Below, piece by piece: positions 42,306-53,791 of a stretch of DNA of 64,000 nt. The stretch lies in contig CP092869.1 in the NCBI GenBank assembly GCA_030710605.1, positions 12,673,425 to 12,737,424 on the forward strand, in the 5' to 3' direction. Position numbers and translations under genes: made by a program. This stretch comes from Cordylochernes scorpioides. Lineage: Eukaryota; Arthropoda; Arachnida; Pseudoscorpiones; Chernetidae. Below the pieces are notes generated by a model. It saw only the letters and a list, made by a program, of their open reading frames with translations. It did no database searches and had not been told where the DNA came from. The stretch's first letter is position 1. Each line of letters starts with the position of its first letter.

Positions 42306-43077
42306 GAACCCGTTAAAGTCGACAGGATAACTGAGGACAGCGGCAAGCAGAGGATGACGGAGGTCGAAGAAGAACACGTCGCGGATGCCCTCACCAACAT
42401 GAAACCCCACTGCGAAGATCTAGGGAGGCCCTCATCTCCTCCTTCGACGGATCCCACGCAACAAGCAACCTTCTTCCAAACAGCCATCTCCAGAGATCAA
42501 CTCCAGCCAGCATCAGCCATTTCAAGGTACTTTAAACTTTGTTTCTGACATTTTCCCCATAAATTTTATAATCAATTATAACCTTTTTTATATCATTTAT
42601 TTAATTTTTAAAACTTTCATACTCTTATTTATCACTTTATTTTAATCAAATTATAAATGTTAATTTATCATTTTCAATTTTATTATTAAAAATATTCAAT
42701 CACGCATTTTTGACAATTTACTAATCTTACATGCCTTTCTTATTCACCTAAAATGGCATTATCCAAATATGCAACTTTCAATTTCACATAAAAAATCATA
42801 TTATATTTTAATTACTCAAATCATATTTTCTAAACTTATTTGTGTGTGTTTTTTTTTAATACCTTATTTATGGCCATAGTATTAATAATTAAATTTATTA
42901 CGCCCTTTATTTTACTTAACCTATTGCTATTCCAATTGATATTTCTCAATATTTAAAAGTTTTAAAAACTAGTCCTAGATTTGTATTTTTATAAATATCA
43001 ATTTTAAATTATCTCATCTCAAAATGTGCCTCCCATTTTTCCAACAATCACAAATACAACTATAAATGTTATGATGT

Positions 43078-43783
43078 ACTAGAGCGCCATCTGTTATCAA
43101 ATTATAAAACTATTTTAGTGGCGTATTATTCTTTTTAAAATAAAACAATTTCTACTGTCCTTACTGCGATGAAAAAATTAAAGGGAGGGCCTGGCTCATC
43201 AGTGGTGAACCCTCCCAGCGGTTTCGCCAGTTTAATCTACCATACCGCTGTTATATTGCATTTTTGGAACTTCCTTTTATAGGTGACCGTTGTAAGAATC
43301 TTGGAATGGGTATTTTAGAAGAACTATGGACATAAGCTTTTAGGACAGCAGAATTAAATATAATTATAAATATATAATATGCTTCGAGCAATCGCTCTTC
43401 CGCAAATATCAAATTGTGTCTTTTATTAGTTTTTATTAAAATTTTATTAAAAGACACAATTTGATATTTGCGGAAGAGCGATTGCTCGAAGCATATTATA
43501 TATTTATAATTATATTTAATTCTGCTGTCCTAAAAGCTTATGTCCATAGTTCTTCTAAAATACCCATTCCAAGATTCTTACAACGGTCACCTATAAAAGG
43601 AAGTTCCAAAAATGCAATATAACAGCGGTATGGTAGATTAAACTGGCGAAACCGCTGGGAGGGTTCACCACTGATGAGCCAGGCCCTCCCTTTAATTTTT
43701 TCATCGCAGTAAGGACAGTAGAAATTGTTTTATTTTAAAAAGAATAATACGCCACTAAAATAGTTTTATAATTTGACAACTAT
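43078..43783. repeat. 690-bp near-perfect palindrome
   Basis: Arms of about 345 bp meet near 43438. Examples are 'CCAGTTTAATCTACCATACC' on the left and 'GGTATGGTAGATTAAACTGG' on the right. A 14-bp direct repeat 'ACAACTATAAATGT' flanks the unit (near 43064 and 43779). It belongs to the 'GAGCGCCATCTGTTATC' family and lacks that word on its right end. Confidence 0.9.
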
Positions 43784-46625
43784 AAATGTAATATGCGAAA
43801 ACTAAATATCATACCATAAAATTTCCATATCCCATTGCATTTCATTCCTGCCTGTGTTAAATTGTCAATTACGAAACTCTACCGAATTTTGTACCCATGC
43901 CATAACCTTTTCTCTTAAAAAATTTCGTAAATTTATTATTTTATAATTTTTCTAAACCTAATCACCACTAATAATCTCCAATCTATCGATTTGTCAGAAC
44001 ATCTTGACGCAAAACTTACTGAGAAACTAAGGTTATTTCATCTAGAGAATCCCAGAACCTCGTGGACGAAGTTAATTAAGATAGTTGACAACCAACTCAA
44101 GGACGCACTGAGCTCCCCCCTAGTTTTTTTTTCTACTTCTAAAGGGGTGGAATGACCGTTGTACCCACCATTAGCAGCCTGTCAATCATTCAATTATAGG
44201 CCTTCTATGCCTTCAGTCTTTTTTCCTCAAACCAGGGTTCAATTAATCAATGGCAACTGTCGAGCCCTGTTTTCACAATCTACCTCCATCCTCTAACCTC
44301 TTCAACGGTTCCTGAGACTCCTGCTCGTCAACATTTTTTAATTTTTATTTTTTAATGATTCATCGACCTGGTACACTCTTCCTCCCCATGTTAACTCCAC
44401 ACGGAGAGCTTGGGTAACCAGCGAGATTTTTTTCTCTAACGCTCGACTCAGGCCACCATCAGCACGATGCGCCCACTCATTTTTCGTTTAATTTTATTTT
44501 TCATCTGATCGAGCTCAATCACCGACAGCAGTGCAACTCTTGAGACACCATCTCTTTTTAACCTCTCTCAGAAAAAATTTCTTTCCCATATTCTCCCATT
44601 AACTACCTCTCCTTCGATCTTCACGCCGTTTGCCTATCTGATCTAATGCTACTTACAGAACATCTTGAGATTGCTGAACCCTGAAAACAATACTTCGCTT
44701 CTAAGCTCGTATTGCAGGGCAGGACTCCTGAGATGTCCTTTGTAGAAACCAATTCAGACCTTCTTCCTTTATTCCTCACTGCGTCAATACCTATCGCAAA
44801 CCTTTTGCTTAAGTCAATTTTCTTTTATATTTTAATTTACTTTTATTATCTCTACTTCTCCTCCTTCCTGTATTACATCCCTGAAACTATGTTGTAAATA
44901 TTCAAGGCACCTTAAGTAACAAAAAACTGTAACTAGTATACCAACTTTCCCAAATATTTACTTTCGCTATTGTGTGTGCTTAATTTAAATTTATCCTTCC
45001 TATGTACTCCTCTTATATATTTTTTGTAGTTTTATAATATTATATCAGTGTGTCACCACTACTCCCCTTTGTCTTTAGTTTTATTCTAGTAACTAATTTT
45101 TGTGCCCCAAATTATTTCCCATTTAATAGGTTTGCTTGCTTTTCTCTCATTTATTTGTAAATAGACTTACAGTTTTACTAGTTTTGTGGTGTTGGACTTT
45201 GTTTTTAACTTACAGATGTAGATAAAACCATTCACTATTAATCGATAATATCATTTTGTTTATTAACCATCAACATTAATGCCATCAACTACCAATCAAC
45301 ACTTTATATATTATTACCTTTAATATTTTTATTTTCTTTTTTTTTTCATCATGCTTAGACTTAGGATTTTACAACTTCAACTATTTTAGGCACCATTTTA
45401 AAAAACCTACACCTAACAATATTTATAATATTTCTTTAACAGATAAAACATTTATCATTTTATTTTTCTTAATAGATTTTCAAAATGTTATTTTTGACGC
45501 TTCCCTTACAACCTCTGACTCTATCCCATGAACCTTTCCTCCCAACTTTTTATACCCATCAAGAGATTATTGTTCGTCAGCCATTTTCTTTTTTTTTTTA
45601 TTTGATTAAACTAACTAGAAGACCCTTCCTCGCTGTACATTTCCCAACAGTGAGCTCAGGAGACCCAGTTAGTTTTTTATTTTTTTCTCTCATCGTCCGG
45701 CTCATCATTTTTTTTTTTTCATTTTTCAACTTTTTCTTTTCACCACACAAGCCGGACACAATCAAAATTGACAGCAATAATTCTCTTACACCCACCTCTC
45801 CTTTCCGCATCCTTCAAACCTCCAACCTTCCAAGGGATTCCAGTTTGCCGAACATTTTTGTTTTTTTTCATTGATTAATCCGACTGGAACAATCCTTCCT
45901 CGCTATACCATTCCCAATAATGAGTTCAGGATATCCAGCGCGATATTTTTATTTTTTTTTCTCATCGCATGACGCATCATATCAATTCATCATTTTTCAA
46001 CTTTTCACTTTTTTTTTCACAATTCAACCGGGCACAATCATTATGGACAACAGGGATCCCTCTTACCTCTACCTCCCCCTTTTACCTCCATCAATCTTCC
46101 CACCTCTTTTCGCTGTCTGAACTAATGATTCAGACGGAATATCTTAGGCCTTCTGTTAATGAAAACAATGCCTCACTTAAACAAGTTCGCATTGCATTGC
46201 AGGATGCTTGGGATACTACTTTTGCAGAAACATGCTCAGATAACCCCTTTCCCTTTTTCAACCTTAGCGTCACATTATATGTTCAGTTATTAACCTAACA
46301 AAATTTTTTTCCTCTCATCTTTTATGCAATAAGATATTATTTTCCTTGTACGATTCATTTTAACATATTTAACATTTTGTATTATATACTTTCCCTTAAT
46401 CTTTTATCATTCATTTTGTGCGTTTTTATTTTTATAACCCTGAATTTTATTTCATTGACACACCACCATTACAACATCTTTCTCTTTTTAATTTGTAGCT
46501 TAATAATAATTTTAACTAATTTGTATACAAAAATTATTTCTTTTATTTTTTATAATAGGTTTGTTAGGTTATCATTCATTACATGTCATTCCCCCAATCA
46601 AACCTTCATCACCGGGGACACATTC

Positions 46626-47183
46626 TGTAGTATATTTTGACATAGATAAATCACAACCTTCTTCTAATACTTATTATAACCCCATATCTATATAAAAATA
46701 TGTATCAAACTTGTAATAATAGAAGTGACAAATAAAACTAAAGATGTAGAGGTAGACGACGCGACAAAAGACCAGACGAACAGGTGTTTATGATAATGAG
46801 TTCAATCCCCCCGTCAGCAGGTGGCCAGACATAATTAATAACCCAGCGCTTGACAGGTGGCGTGATTACGGGAACCAATCAGAACTCGCCGCCATCTGCG
46901 AGCGTCCAATATATAAGCCCCCCAAGATGGGACAAAGTTAGTTGTTCAGTTAGTTAGTTGGTTTTCAGAGCGACGCCGTCATACGGTCGGGTTTCTCACC
47001 CCTATCCGCGATGTAGGGCATCCGTGACGCCCGTGGTCCGACTTTCCTTCGTCCGTGGTCTACCTCTACCTTCTTGGAGTTACCATCTAGACCTGCCTCT
47101 GTCTCTTGCTGTCCCAGTGCGGGAATCCCATCACGCACCCACTACCACGACTGCCCAGCACATTCCACCTCGGGATTACTACA
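46626..47183 (+). repeat. LTR-B 3' LTR
   Basis: 558 bp, same length and nearly the same sequence as 41748-42305. Confidence 0.9.
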
Positions 47184-47239
47184 TATATTCATAATCGAGT
47201 AGAATAATATTTGTCTATGTAAAAAAAAACATATATATA

Positions 47240-47345
47240 TGTTTAATTAAAAAGGCATATTTTTGATCAAAATATCATTTATTTTCCAATATTTCAGTTG
47301 GCTGAACGCCAACCTTTATCAAGGTGTTCTGAATATTTTGAAAAT
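47240..47345 (-). ncRNA. Family-3 hammerhead-like repeat, single arm
   Basis: 'TTAATTAAAAAGGCATATTT' then 'CCAATATTTCAGTTGGCTGA' and 'ACGCCAACCTTTATCAAGG'. On the minus strand this gives TTGATAA, stem TTGGC/GCCAA, GAAATATT, GG. Confidence 0.55.
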
Positions 47346-48315
47346 TAACAGTAACGCCAATTTTATATTTAAAATTATTTGTACTATGTGTAAAAGATTT
47401 TCGTATAAAAATAAATAAAAATAACAAAATATATAAAAAGGAAATGTTAAACTACAAATTTTTTTACTGAAAACACAAAGCGCAAATAAATATAAATATA
47501 AAATTGTGAAATTTGAAATAAAACATAAATGAAAAGAGGAAAATAATTTTTTTTAAATGATATCACACAAATATATATGTTTATGTTAAATTTAAACAAA
47601 TCCATATGAACGTCGTTTTAACCTATTGTGTAACATTATAACCACCATTCTAAATCTAGTATTACCCATTCCTCTTTTTTAAAAAAGACCATAATTGAAA
47701 ACACTGCATCATTTTGGTAATATATTTTTAAAATCCTATATTGTCAACACCGGCCTTTTTTTTTTAACAAGGTACACCAGTTTAGAGTATTTGAGATCTC
47801 AATTTTTATTTTATTAGTTAACAATCTTAAAAATTCATAATATTCGCTGGTAGATAGAAAATTACAAGGAAAAAAAAAAAGAAGATGGGGGGGGGGGGGA
47901 GAGGGAGAGTGGGGAGTCAGAGCTCCTGAGAAATTAGTGCAAAAAAATGTAGTTCTTCAAGATTTTAGTGGAAGGAATTTTCCAGCCATCCAACTGAAGC
48001 ACCAAATGAGATAAGTAACTTTCATGACATTTTTTTTTAAATAAGTTATATTTATGTATATTCTCCTAATTTATTCTTATTGCCCCGTTTTATTTATTTA
48101 TTTTTATTTCTCATCTTTGTGTGACCGTTTCAATAGATAAATAAATATAATGTATTCTGAATCGCAACTTTTAGTTGTCAATTATTTTTTAACCCCAGTG
48201 CGCGCAGGATATATGCAAGCTATATTATTTTATATAGCAGGATGTATAATTCGTGAATTCCCTGAGAACGAAAGAGCCTTCATGTATTTCGGGACGAAAG
48301 CGTTGGAAATCAGCT
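47346..48315. other. Unassigned AT-rich DNA
   Basis: Poly-A and poly-G tracts (47870-47905). No gene seen. The boundary with the mariner half is near 48316. Confidence 0.35.
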
Positions 48316-48781
48316 CATCACAAGGGCATTGTTCATCACGAGTATCTTCCTGCAGGCCAAACAGTTATTAACGAAATGTATTTGGGCATTCTTCGCCTTC
48401 TAAGGGAAGCGATTTGAAAAAAAAGGCCAGAAAAATGGACTAATGGTGACTGGATCTTACACCATGACAATGCCAGCCCTCACACAGCGCACTTGGTGGC
48501 GAGTTATTTTGGCGAAAATCCGGACACAAATCATACCTCAACCGCCCTATTCCCCAGACATCGCACCAAATGACTTTTTCCTGTTCCCCAAACTTAAAGC
48601 AGTTCTAAAAGGAAGACATTTTGACACCAGGGATGACATAATACAAAAATCGCTGTTGACATTGAAGAGAATTCCAAAAGAGGCCTATAAAAACTGTTTC
48701 GACAATTGGGAGAAACGATGGCGCTGGTGCGTTGAAGCAAGGGGGGATTACTTTGAAAAGTTCCAATATATATATATATTT
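48316..48781 (+). pseudogene. mariner transposase, C-terminal part
   Basis: GIVHHEYLPAGQTV, then ILHHDNASPHTAHLVASYF with the second catalytic Asp. After a frameshift, YSPDIAPNDFFLFPKL follows with the third. A stop (TGA) interrupts near 48416 and a frameshift near 48535. Confidence 0.88.
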
Positions 48782-48910
48782 TAATATCTTACCTTTTTTT
48801 TATGGACCCAGTCCAGGAACTTATGGAACATACCTTGTATATCAACTATTTTTACAAAATTCATTTAAATATTTAAATATATTTGATACAATATTATTTT
48901 ATATTTATTA

Positions 48911-49385
48911 CTAGCGAATGTACCCGGCTTCGCACGGGGTTTTACCTGAGTAACGGTTTGTCTAACGAATCCCGGCCCCTTGAAAAATACTCGATAAGTT
49001 GAATAAAATCAATAATAATTGGTTCCCTCGGTAATTGGAAGTTAAAGGAATAGTATCTTGCCTTGGAATTGTATCATTATTCTTGTCTCAAATAAATTGC
49101 CGTGTCATCCTGAATTTTGTCTTTCCTAATTCTCTACATTACAAAATCATCGTATCATTATGATAATATTTAGAGCAGATTGTTGAATTAGAACAGATAA
49201 ATTAGAATATTTATCTTGATTATTTTTAGGCGAAAAGTTATTTCAAAAATTTTATTTGCTAGAAACCTTCCCAGTACTATACTAAATAACTTCCCAAAGT
49301 TTCATGGCGTTCCAATGAGCGGTTTGGTCAGGTATAAAGGACAGACACACACATACACATACATTCATTTATATACATATATAGA
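48911..49385 (-). mobile_element. Helitron (CCCGTGCGAAGCC type)
   Basis: CTAG at 48911, TCTATATATG start on the minus strand at 49385, A/T insertion point. About 475 bp, non-coding. Confidence 0.88.
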
Positions 49386-49709
49386 TTAAACTGATGACCT
49401 CGATTTTCATAATCTTCGTTTCAACATGGCAAATAAATATATTATTCGAATATTACTGCTTTATATGAGTTTAAAAATTAAAAAATTGACTATTTGATTC
49501 TACAGCTACGTCTAATTTTTTAACAACTCCATTCAAAATGGTGTTTCAAATGTTTTATAAGAGTTTAAGGCAAAGAAAAATGTATCAGGATGTTATATTG
49601 TTGCACCAATTGCGGCTTGGCAGACTCTTCAACCTTGATTCTCTCCTGTGCTGGGTCTTGCATCTTACCAGAGCGTGTTTCAACGATCCTACAAATTTAT
49701 ATAAGGAAA

Positions 49710-49848
49710 CTAGCCGAATGACCCGGGCAACGCCCGGTTTTTACCCGATTAAATGTTTTTATTCAAATACTATTCGTTACAATTATAAATTGGCGCCGTA
49801 TTTCAATATATAAATAATATATATATATATATATAATATATATATAAA
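49710..49848 (-). mobile_element. Helitron 3' end fragment
   Basis: 'CTAGCCGAATGACCCGGGCA' type end and about 100 bp of body ('TTCGTTACAATTATAAATTGG'), breaking off in a (TA)n run. Confidence 0.7.
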
Positions 49849-50356
49849 TAAGACGAATGACCCGGGCAACGCCTGGGTTTACACGATTAAATGTAATACT
49901 CAAACATATAAAACATAGCAAAATATAGCAAGAGCAGTTATTTTAAACGCTGAATTAGATCAGTTATAGCACGGCGGTGGCGGGGCTCGTTGGCTCCCGG
50001 CGTTCACGTGACTTCCCTGTGCGCGCATGGCTGTCGCGAGGGCCCACGCGACCGCCCGCCATTTCCGCCGCACAGGGAGGTCACGTGCACGCCGACAGCC
50101 AATCGTCGCGCGCCGCCGTCGACGCCTGAGTGTTCTAGAGGGCGCTGCTCGTGAGCCGAGTTGAATAATTTGAATATATAGTTTTAATAAATTATTTATA
50201 TATATTTTAAAATAGCCTATCGTCATCCCCGTTATTTTTTACCCATGTATGGAAATTTTGGTTTGAATTAGTGAACTACTGCGAATTTGTATACGGGTCA
50301 TACAGACAGACAAACAGACAAACAAACATACAAACATTCATTTTTATATATATAGA
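49849..50356 (-). mobile_element. Helitron with a GC-rich insert
   Basis: 3' end 'AGACGAATGACCCGGGCAA' (terminal CT of CTAG lost) and 5' end TCTATATATATAAAAATG (minus strand). The middle, about 49970-50160, is an abrupt CpG-rich block with inverted repeats 'CACGTGACTTCCCTGTGCG' and 'CGCACAGGGAGGTCACGTG'. Confidence 0.8.
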
Positions 50357-50488
50357 TAATGAGATAACTCTACTTTAAGTAGCCTCCAGAATAAATTATT
50401 TATTTCTCACATCAAAGAGAGCAGTGAAGTCACACAGTGTAACAAAATACAAATGGTGATTTTATAATACATAAACCTGTTTATAATC

Positions 50489-50822
50489 TTCTTATATATA
50501 TATATATATAAATGAATGTTTGTATGTTTGTTTGTTTGTATGTCCAGAATACAAATTCGCAGTAGTTCACTAATTCAAACCAAAATTTTCATACATAGGT
50601 AAAAAAAAATACGGGGAAGACGATAGGCTATTTAAAAAAATATATAAATCAATTATTAAAATAAATATAATTCACGAACAGCGCCCTCTATCAAAGATTA
50701 GATTAAATTATGCTGATGCAAACAAATAGATAATGCCAATAACAAACAATTATAAAAAAAATCTTATCTAAATATATATCACTCGGTAGATATGCACACG
50801 TGCACACGGGTCACCCGTCTAG
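50489..50822 (+). mobile_element. Helitron, short copy
   Basis: Starts in 'TATATATATATAAATGAATG' and ends 'CACACGGGTCACCCGTCTAG' at 50822; the 'GGGTCACCC' palindrome serves as hairpin. Body shared with 49849-50356 and 51444-51943 ('CGCAGTAGTTCACTAATTC'). Confidence 0.82.
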
Positions 50823-51236
50823 TATATATGTTATATAAAAATATTATTTTATTTTAAATTATATAATTTAATAGATTCAAATACTCTCTGTTTGAATCGA
50901 CCGCCAGAGGTCGCGCTTTCTCTATAAATACTCATTGTTGTTCTTCCCCGTTGGCCTACTCAAAACTTTTGTACATTATGTAAATAAGCTTTTCTTTTTT
51001 TATTCTTACGCCTTAAGCCAGGCAATACTTTTATCCAATTATATTTTTATATATTCCTTAAGCTCAATTAAAACAATATCTGATCAAAACCTTTTTTGTT
51101 ATTATATTTTCACAAGATTTTAGCCATGACTGCACCACCATAGCATAATCAACCAGATGATCCAAAACAACAGAAATAATATCTTTTTTATTAAAATATA
51201 ATATATATATATATATATAATATTTTTGGTCGCAGT

Positions 51237-51440
51237 GGTTACAGCCTACTCCACGCTGACGAGCGCCAATAGCGCGAAACGCGTTCGTGGATGGCTTTTC
51301 TTGATTTATCAAGAAATTGGGTTGGCCAAATATCACAGAGCAAGTTAAATAAACGTTTAGTTTATTTATGCTCCACTAGATGGCGCTCTGCCATCTAAAA
51401 AGCACATGTGCTCGTGGTCAGGAAATCCCTTTTTTATTTT
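51237..51440 (+). repeat. Family-1 hammerhead repeat
   Basis: About 200 bp, second copy at 60549-60755. Shares 'CTTGATTTATCAAGAAATTG', 'GGTGGCGCTC'-like and 'AAAGCACATGTGCTC' segments. The hammerhead lies near its start. Confidence 0.8.
51251..51290 (+). ncRNA. Hammerhead ribozyme candidate, family 1
   Basis: CCACG, CTGACGA, GCGC-CAATA-GCGC, GAAA, CGCG, TT, CGTGG. Stem I CCACG/CGTGG has 5 pairs and stem II GCGC/GCGC has 4. CUGACGA and GAAA are the full canonical core. The segment ACGCGU between GAAA and the unpaired U is self-complementary, so stem III could form between two RNAs. Predicted cleavage follows GUU. Penelope-like elements are known to carry such small type I hammerheads; activity here is inferred. 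Confidence 0.8.
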
Positions 51441-51443
51441 TAA

Positions 51444-51943
51444 CTAGCCGAATGACCTGGGCAACGCCCGGGTTTTACCCTATTAAATGTACCCTATTCA
51501 AATACTATTCGTTACAATTATAAATTGGCGCCGTGGATGTCACTCTTGTGAAACGTCCCGCTCCAAACTTTGTGTCTGAGAAGCGATATTTTTATAGAAA
51601 GATGATCTGGCTTTTGTTTTCTGCTCGAAAGAATGTTTTTCTGTTAGAATTTTGTTCCTGCATACAAAATAATGAACTGGTTTCACCCGTGGTCTCTGCC
51701 GATATAATTTTGTATCGGATAATCAAACATGATACAGCAATATTGTCATCATCATTTTCTGACTAAAAATATATATTTTTAATAATTGATTTATATATTT
51801 TTTAAAATAGCCTATCGTCTTCCCCGTATTCTTCTACCTATGTATGGAAATTTTGGTTTGAATTAGTGAACTATTGCGAATTTGTATACCAGACATACAG
51901 ACAGACAAACAAACATACAAACATTCATTTTTATATATATAGA
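51444..51943 (-). mobile_element. Helitron
   Basis: CTAG at 51444 followed by 'CCGAATGACCTGGGCAACGC'; 5' end in 'TTTTTATATATATAGA' (plus strand). About 500 bp. Confidence 0.85.
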
Positions 51944-52235
51944 GATATATATATATATAATAAAAAAATTCTGAATGTACATTCAAGCTTGTTTAATTTT
52001 TGGTTCAGATATAAATATGACATGATATTGTAATTGATATTTATATGGTGTAAATATTCTCAAATTTATCCAACGAGCAGTTACAAACAGTATTTTTAAA
52101 ACTTTGCGAACCCTAATAATCTCATCTTCGCACCTGCTTCTTCTCTGGATCTCTTTGGATGATCTACGCTATATAAGAAAATATTCCTGATAAAGGTGGA
52201 TTGAGGTTTGTCTAGTTGTATGTAGAACTCCTTTA

Positions 52236-52945
52236 CTATGCCGCACTGCGGAACTTGGCTATTTTGGGTCACCTCGCCAATGCTGGGCCTGCTGAGCTTG
52301 TGGATGTCCAGGCCAGACTGGGGAACGCCATTTTGGGTGTGGGGCCACACTGGGACACCTGGGGCATATGGGGTTCCTGGACACAGTAGAGCAGCTGGGG
52401 GCTTCTGGGGGTCCTGGGGCTACTGGGGGTCTTGCCCACTACGGGCACCTCGCCGCTTTGGGGGTCCTAGGGCCATTGGGGGTCTTGGCCACTTTAGGCA
52501 CCTCGCCGCTCTTGGGGTCGTGGGGCGCCTCGCTATTCAGGGGGAACTCACCGCTCTGGGGGTTCTGGGGCATCTCACCGCTCTTGGGGTCATGGGGCCA
52601 TTCTGGGGCACCTCGCCGCTTAGGGGGCCCTGGGGCCATGAGGGGTCTTGGCCACTTTGGGCCACCTGGCCGCTTTTGGGGTCGTGGGGCGCCTCGCTAC
52701 TCTGGGGCAACTCGCCGCTCTGAGGGTCATGGAGCCACTAGGGTGCCTCGCCGCTCTGTGGGTCCTGGGACCACTGGGGCACCTCGCCGCTCTAAGGGTT
52801 CTGAGGCCACGGGGGATCTCGCCGCTCCTGGGGTCATGGGCCACCTCACCGCTCATGGGGCCATTGGGGTACCACACAGATCTTGGGTCCATGGGGCCAC
52901 TGGGGCACCTCGCCGCTCTTGGGCTCATGGGGCCCCATTATAAGG
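52236..52945. repeat. G-rich minisatellite
   Basis: Irregular units of roughly 25-55 bp built from 'CACCTCGCCGCTCTGGGGG', 'TCCTGGGGCCACTGGGG'. It has many G runs on the plus strand (G-quadruplex potential). The open frames across it (for example 52368-52943) are Gly/Leu/Ala/Arg-rich by composition and are not supported as genes. Confidence 0.9.
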
Positions 52946-53791
52946 ATAGTGAGCCCCACCTCCATCGGTCAAGCACATATTCAAATTTAACAGTCTGGAT
53001 AACATTTTTAAATTTGCGTGTCTACTTTCGACTCCATCCTAGTGTACCCCAAACTCAAGACACCTAAGAAAAACGCATCCTGAGATTCTAGGACAACATG
53101 AATCCCCATAGCTAGGCTAATTCCCAGGTAGAGCGTAGCCACGCATTATGAAGCATAATTTCCGCTGCTGTGACTTCAGACACCACGCTTTTTCTTATCC
53201 AGTATCCACTACTATTTGCTACGCCATGTGAAACACAAGGAGATAATCAGTGCTCCTCATACTCAAAGCAGATACCTTGTTGCTATGTAAAAGCGGGAGT
53301 CCCCACAAATCATATTATCTCCTCTTCTACCTGCTCCTTATGAAGAATAGAATATTATGATCTCTATACAATGTCTAGATTCTTATTTATACTGAAATCT
53401 AACATTCAGAAATCTCCACCTGCCATTCTTAAAGTTTTCAATCTGAATAGCTCTCTAAACAGGCCTATATTATTCTTTTATGGGATCTTCTAGTAAATTT
53501 AACTGGCCCACTCACATCAGAAGATGAACTGTACTGATGGTTGACAGGGAATGGGCAGCCATCCCTCAGAACACCATCGCACGCTAATTGAGTCAGTACC
53601 AAGAGTATTGCAGCCTGCATAGTCGCCCGCAGTGATCCACAAAATATTGAGCGGACAGCGATGTCGCACAGTGTATTAGGAGTATTTCGTTCTACAATAG
53701 TAAATATAATTTATTGTTATGCAGATTTTGCACAACTTCTTAGTATTGCAAATTCAGTGTTGAGTTGTGTATATATTATATTTATATACCA
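52946..53791. other. Unassigned DNA
   Basis: No repeat family, inverted repeat or protein recognised. Confidence 0.35.

Larger units (their letters stand above)
41748..47183 (+). mobile_element. LTR-B: large LTR element without recognisable pol
   Basis: Two 558-bp LTRs, 41748-42305 and 46626-47183, TG...CA, with only about three differences seen by eye. Target duplication 'TATA'. 'TCACCGGGGACACATTC' precedes the 3' LTR. The 4.3-kb interior encodes no protease, RT or integrase. From about 44,100 to 46,600 the plus strand is strongly pyrimidine-rich. A 690-bp palindrome sits inside (43078-43783). It fits the LARD category of non-autonomous LTR elements. Confidence 0.9.
35231..48836 (+). mobile_element. 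mariner element split by ~12.3 kb of nested insertions
   Basis: The left TIR 'AGGTATGTCCCATAAGTTCC' (35231) and right-end 'GGAACTTATGGAACATACCT' (48836) are inverted matches with TA outside. The transposase frame breaks off at VLLVAFLDNKC (near 35979) and resumes at GIVHHEYLPAGQTV (near 48318), exactly adjacent positions in mariner transposases. The two halves therefore belong to one copy. Confidence 0.88.

Noticed and set aside
42080..47194. Two matching frames of 78 codons at 42080 and 46958
   Set aside because: They lie within the two LTR-B LTRs; the duplicate reflects LTR identity and not a gene pair.
52238..53067. Gly-rich collagen-like or Ala/Pro-rich proteins on both strands
   Set aside because: Produced by the G-rich minisatellite; no Gly-X-Y periodicity and no signal or domain.
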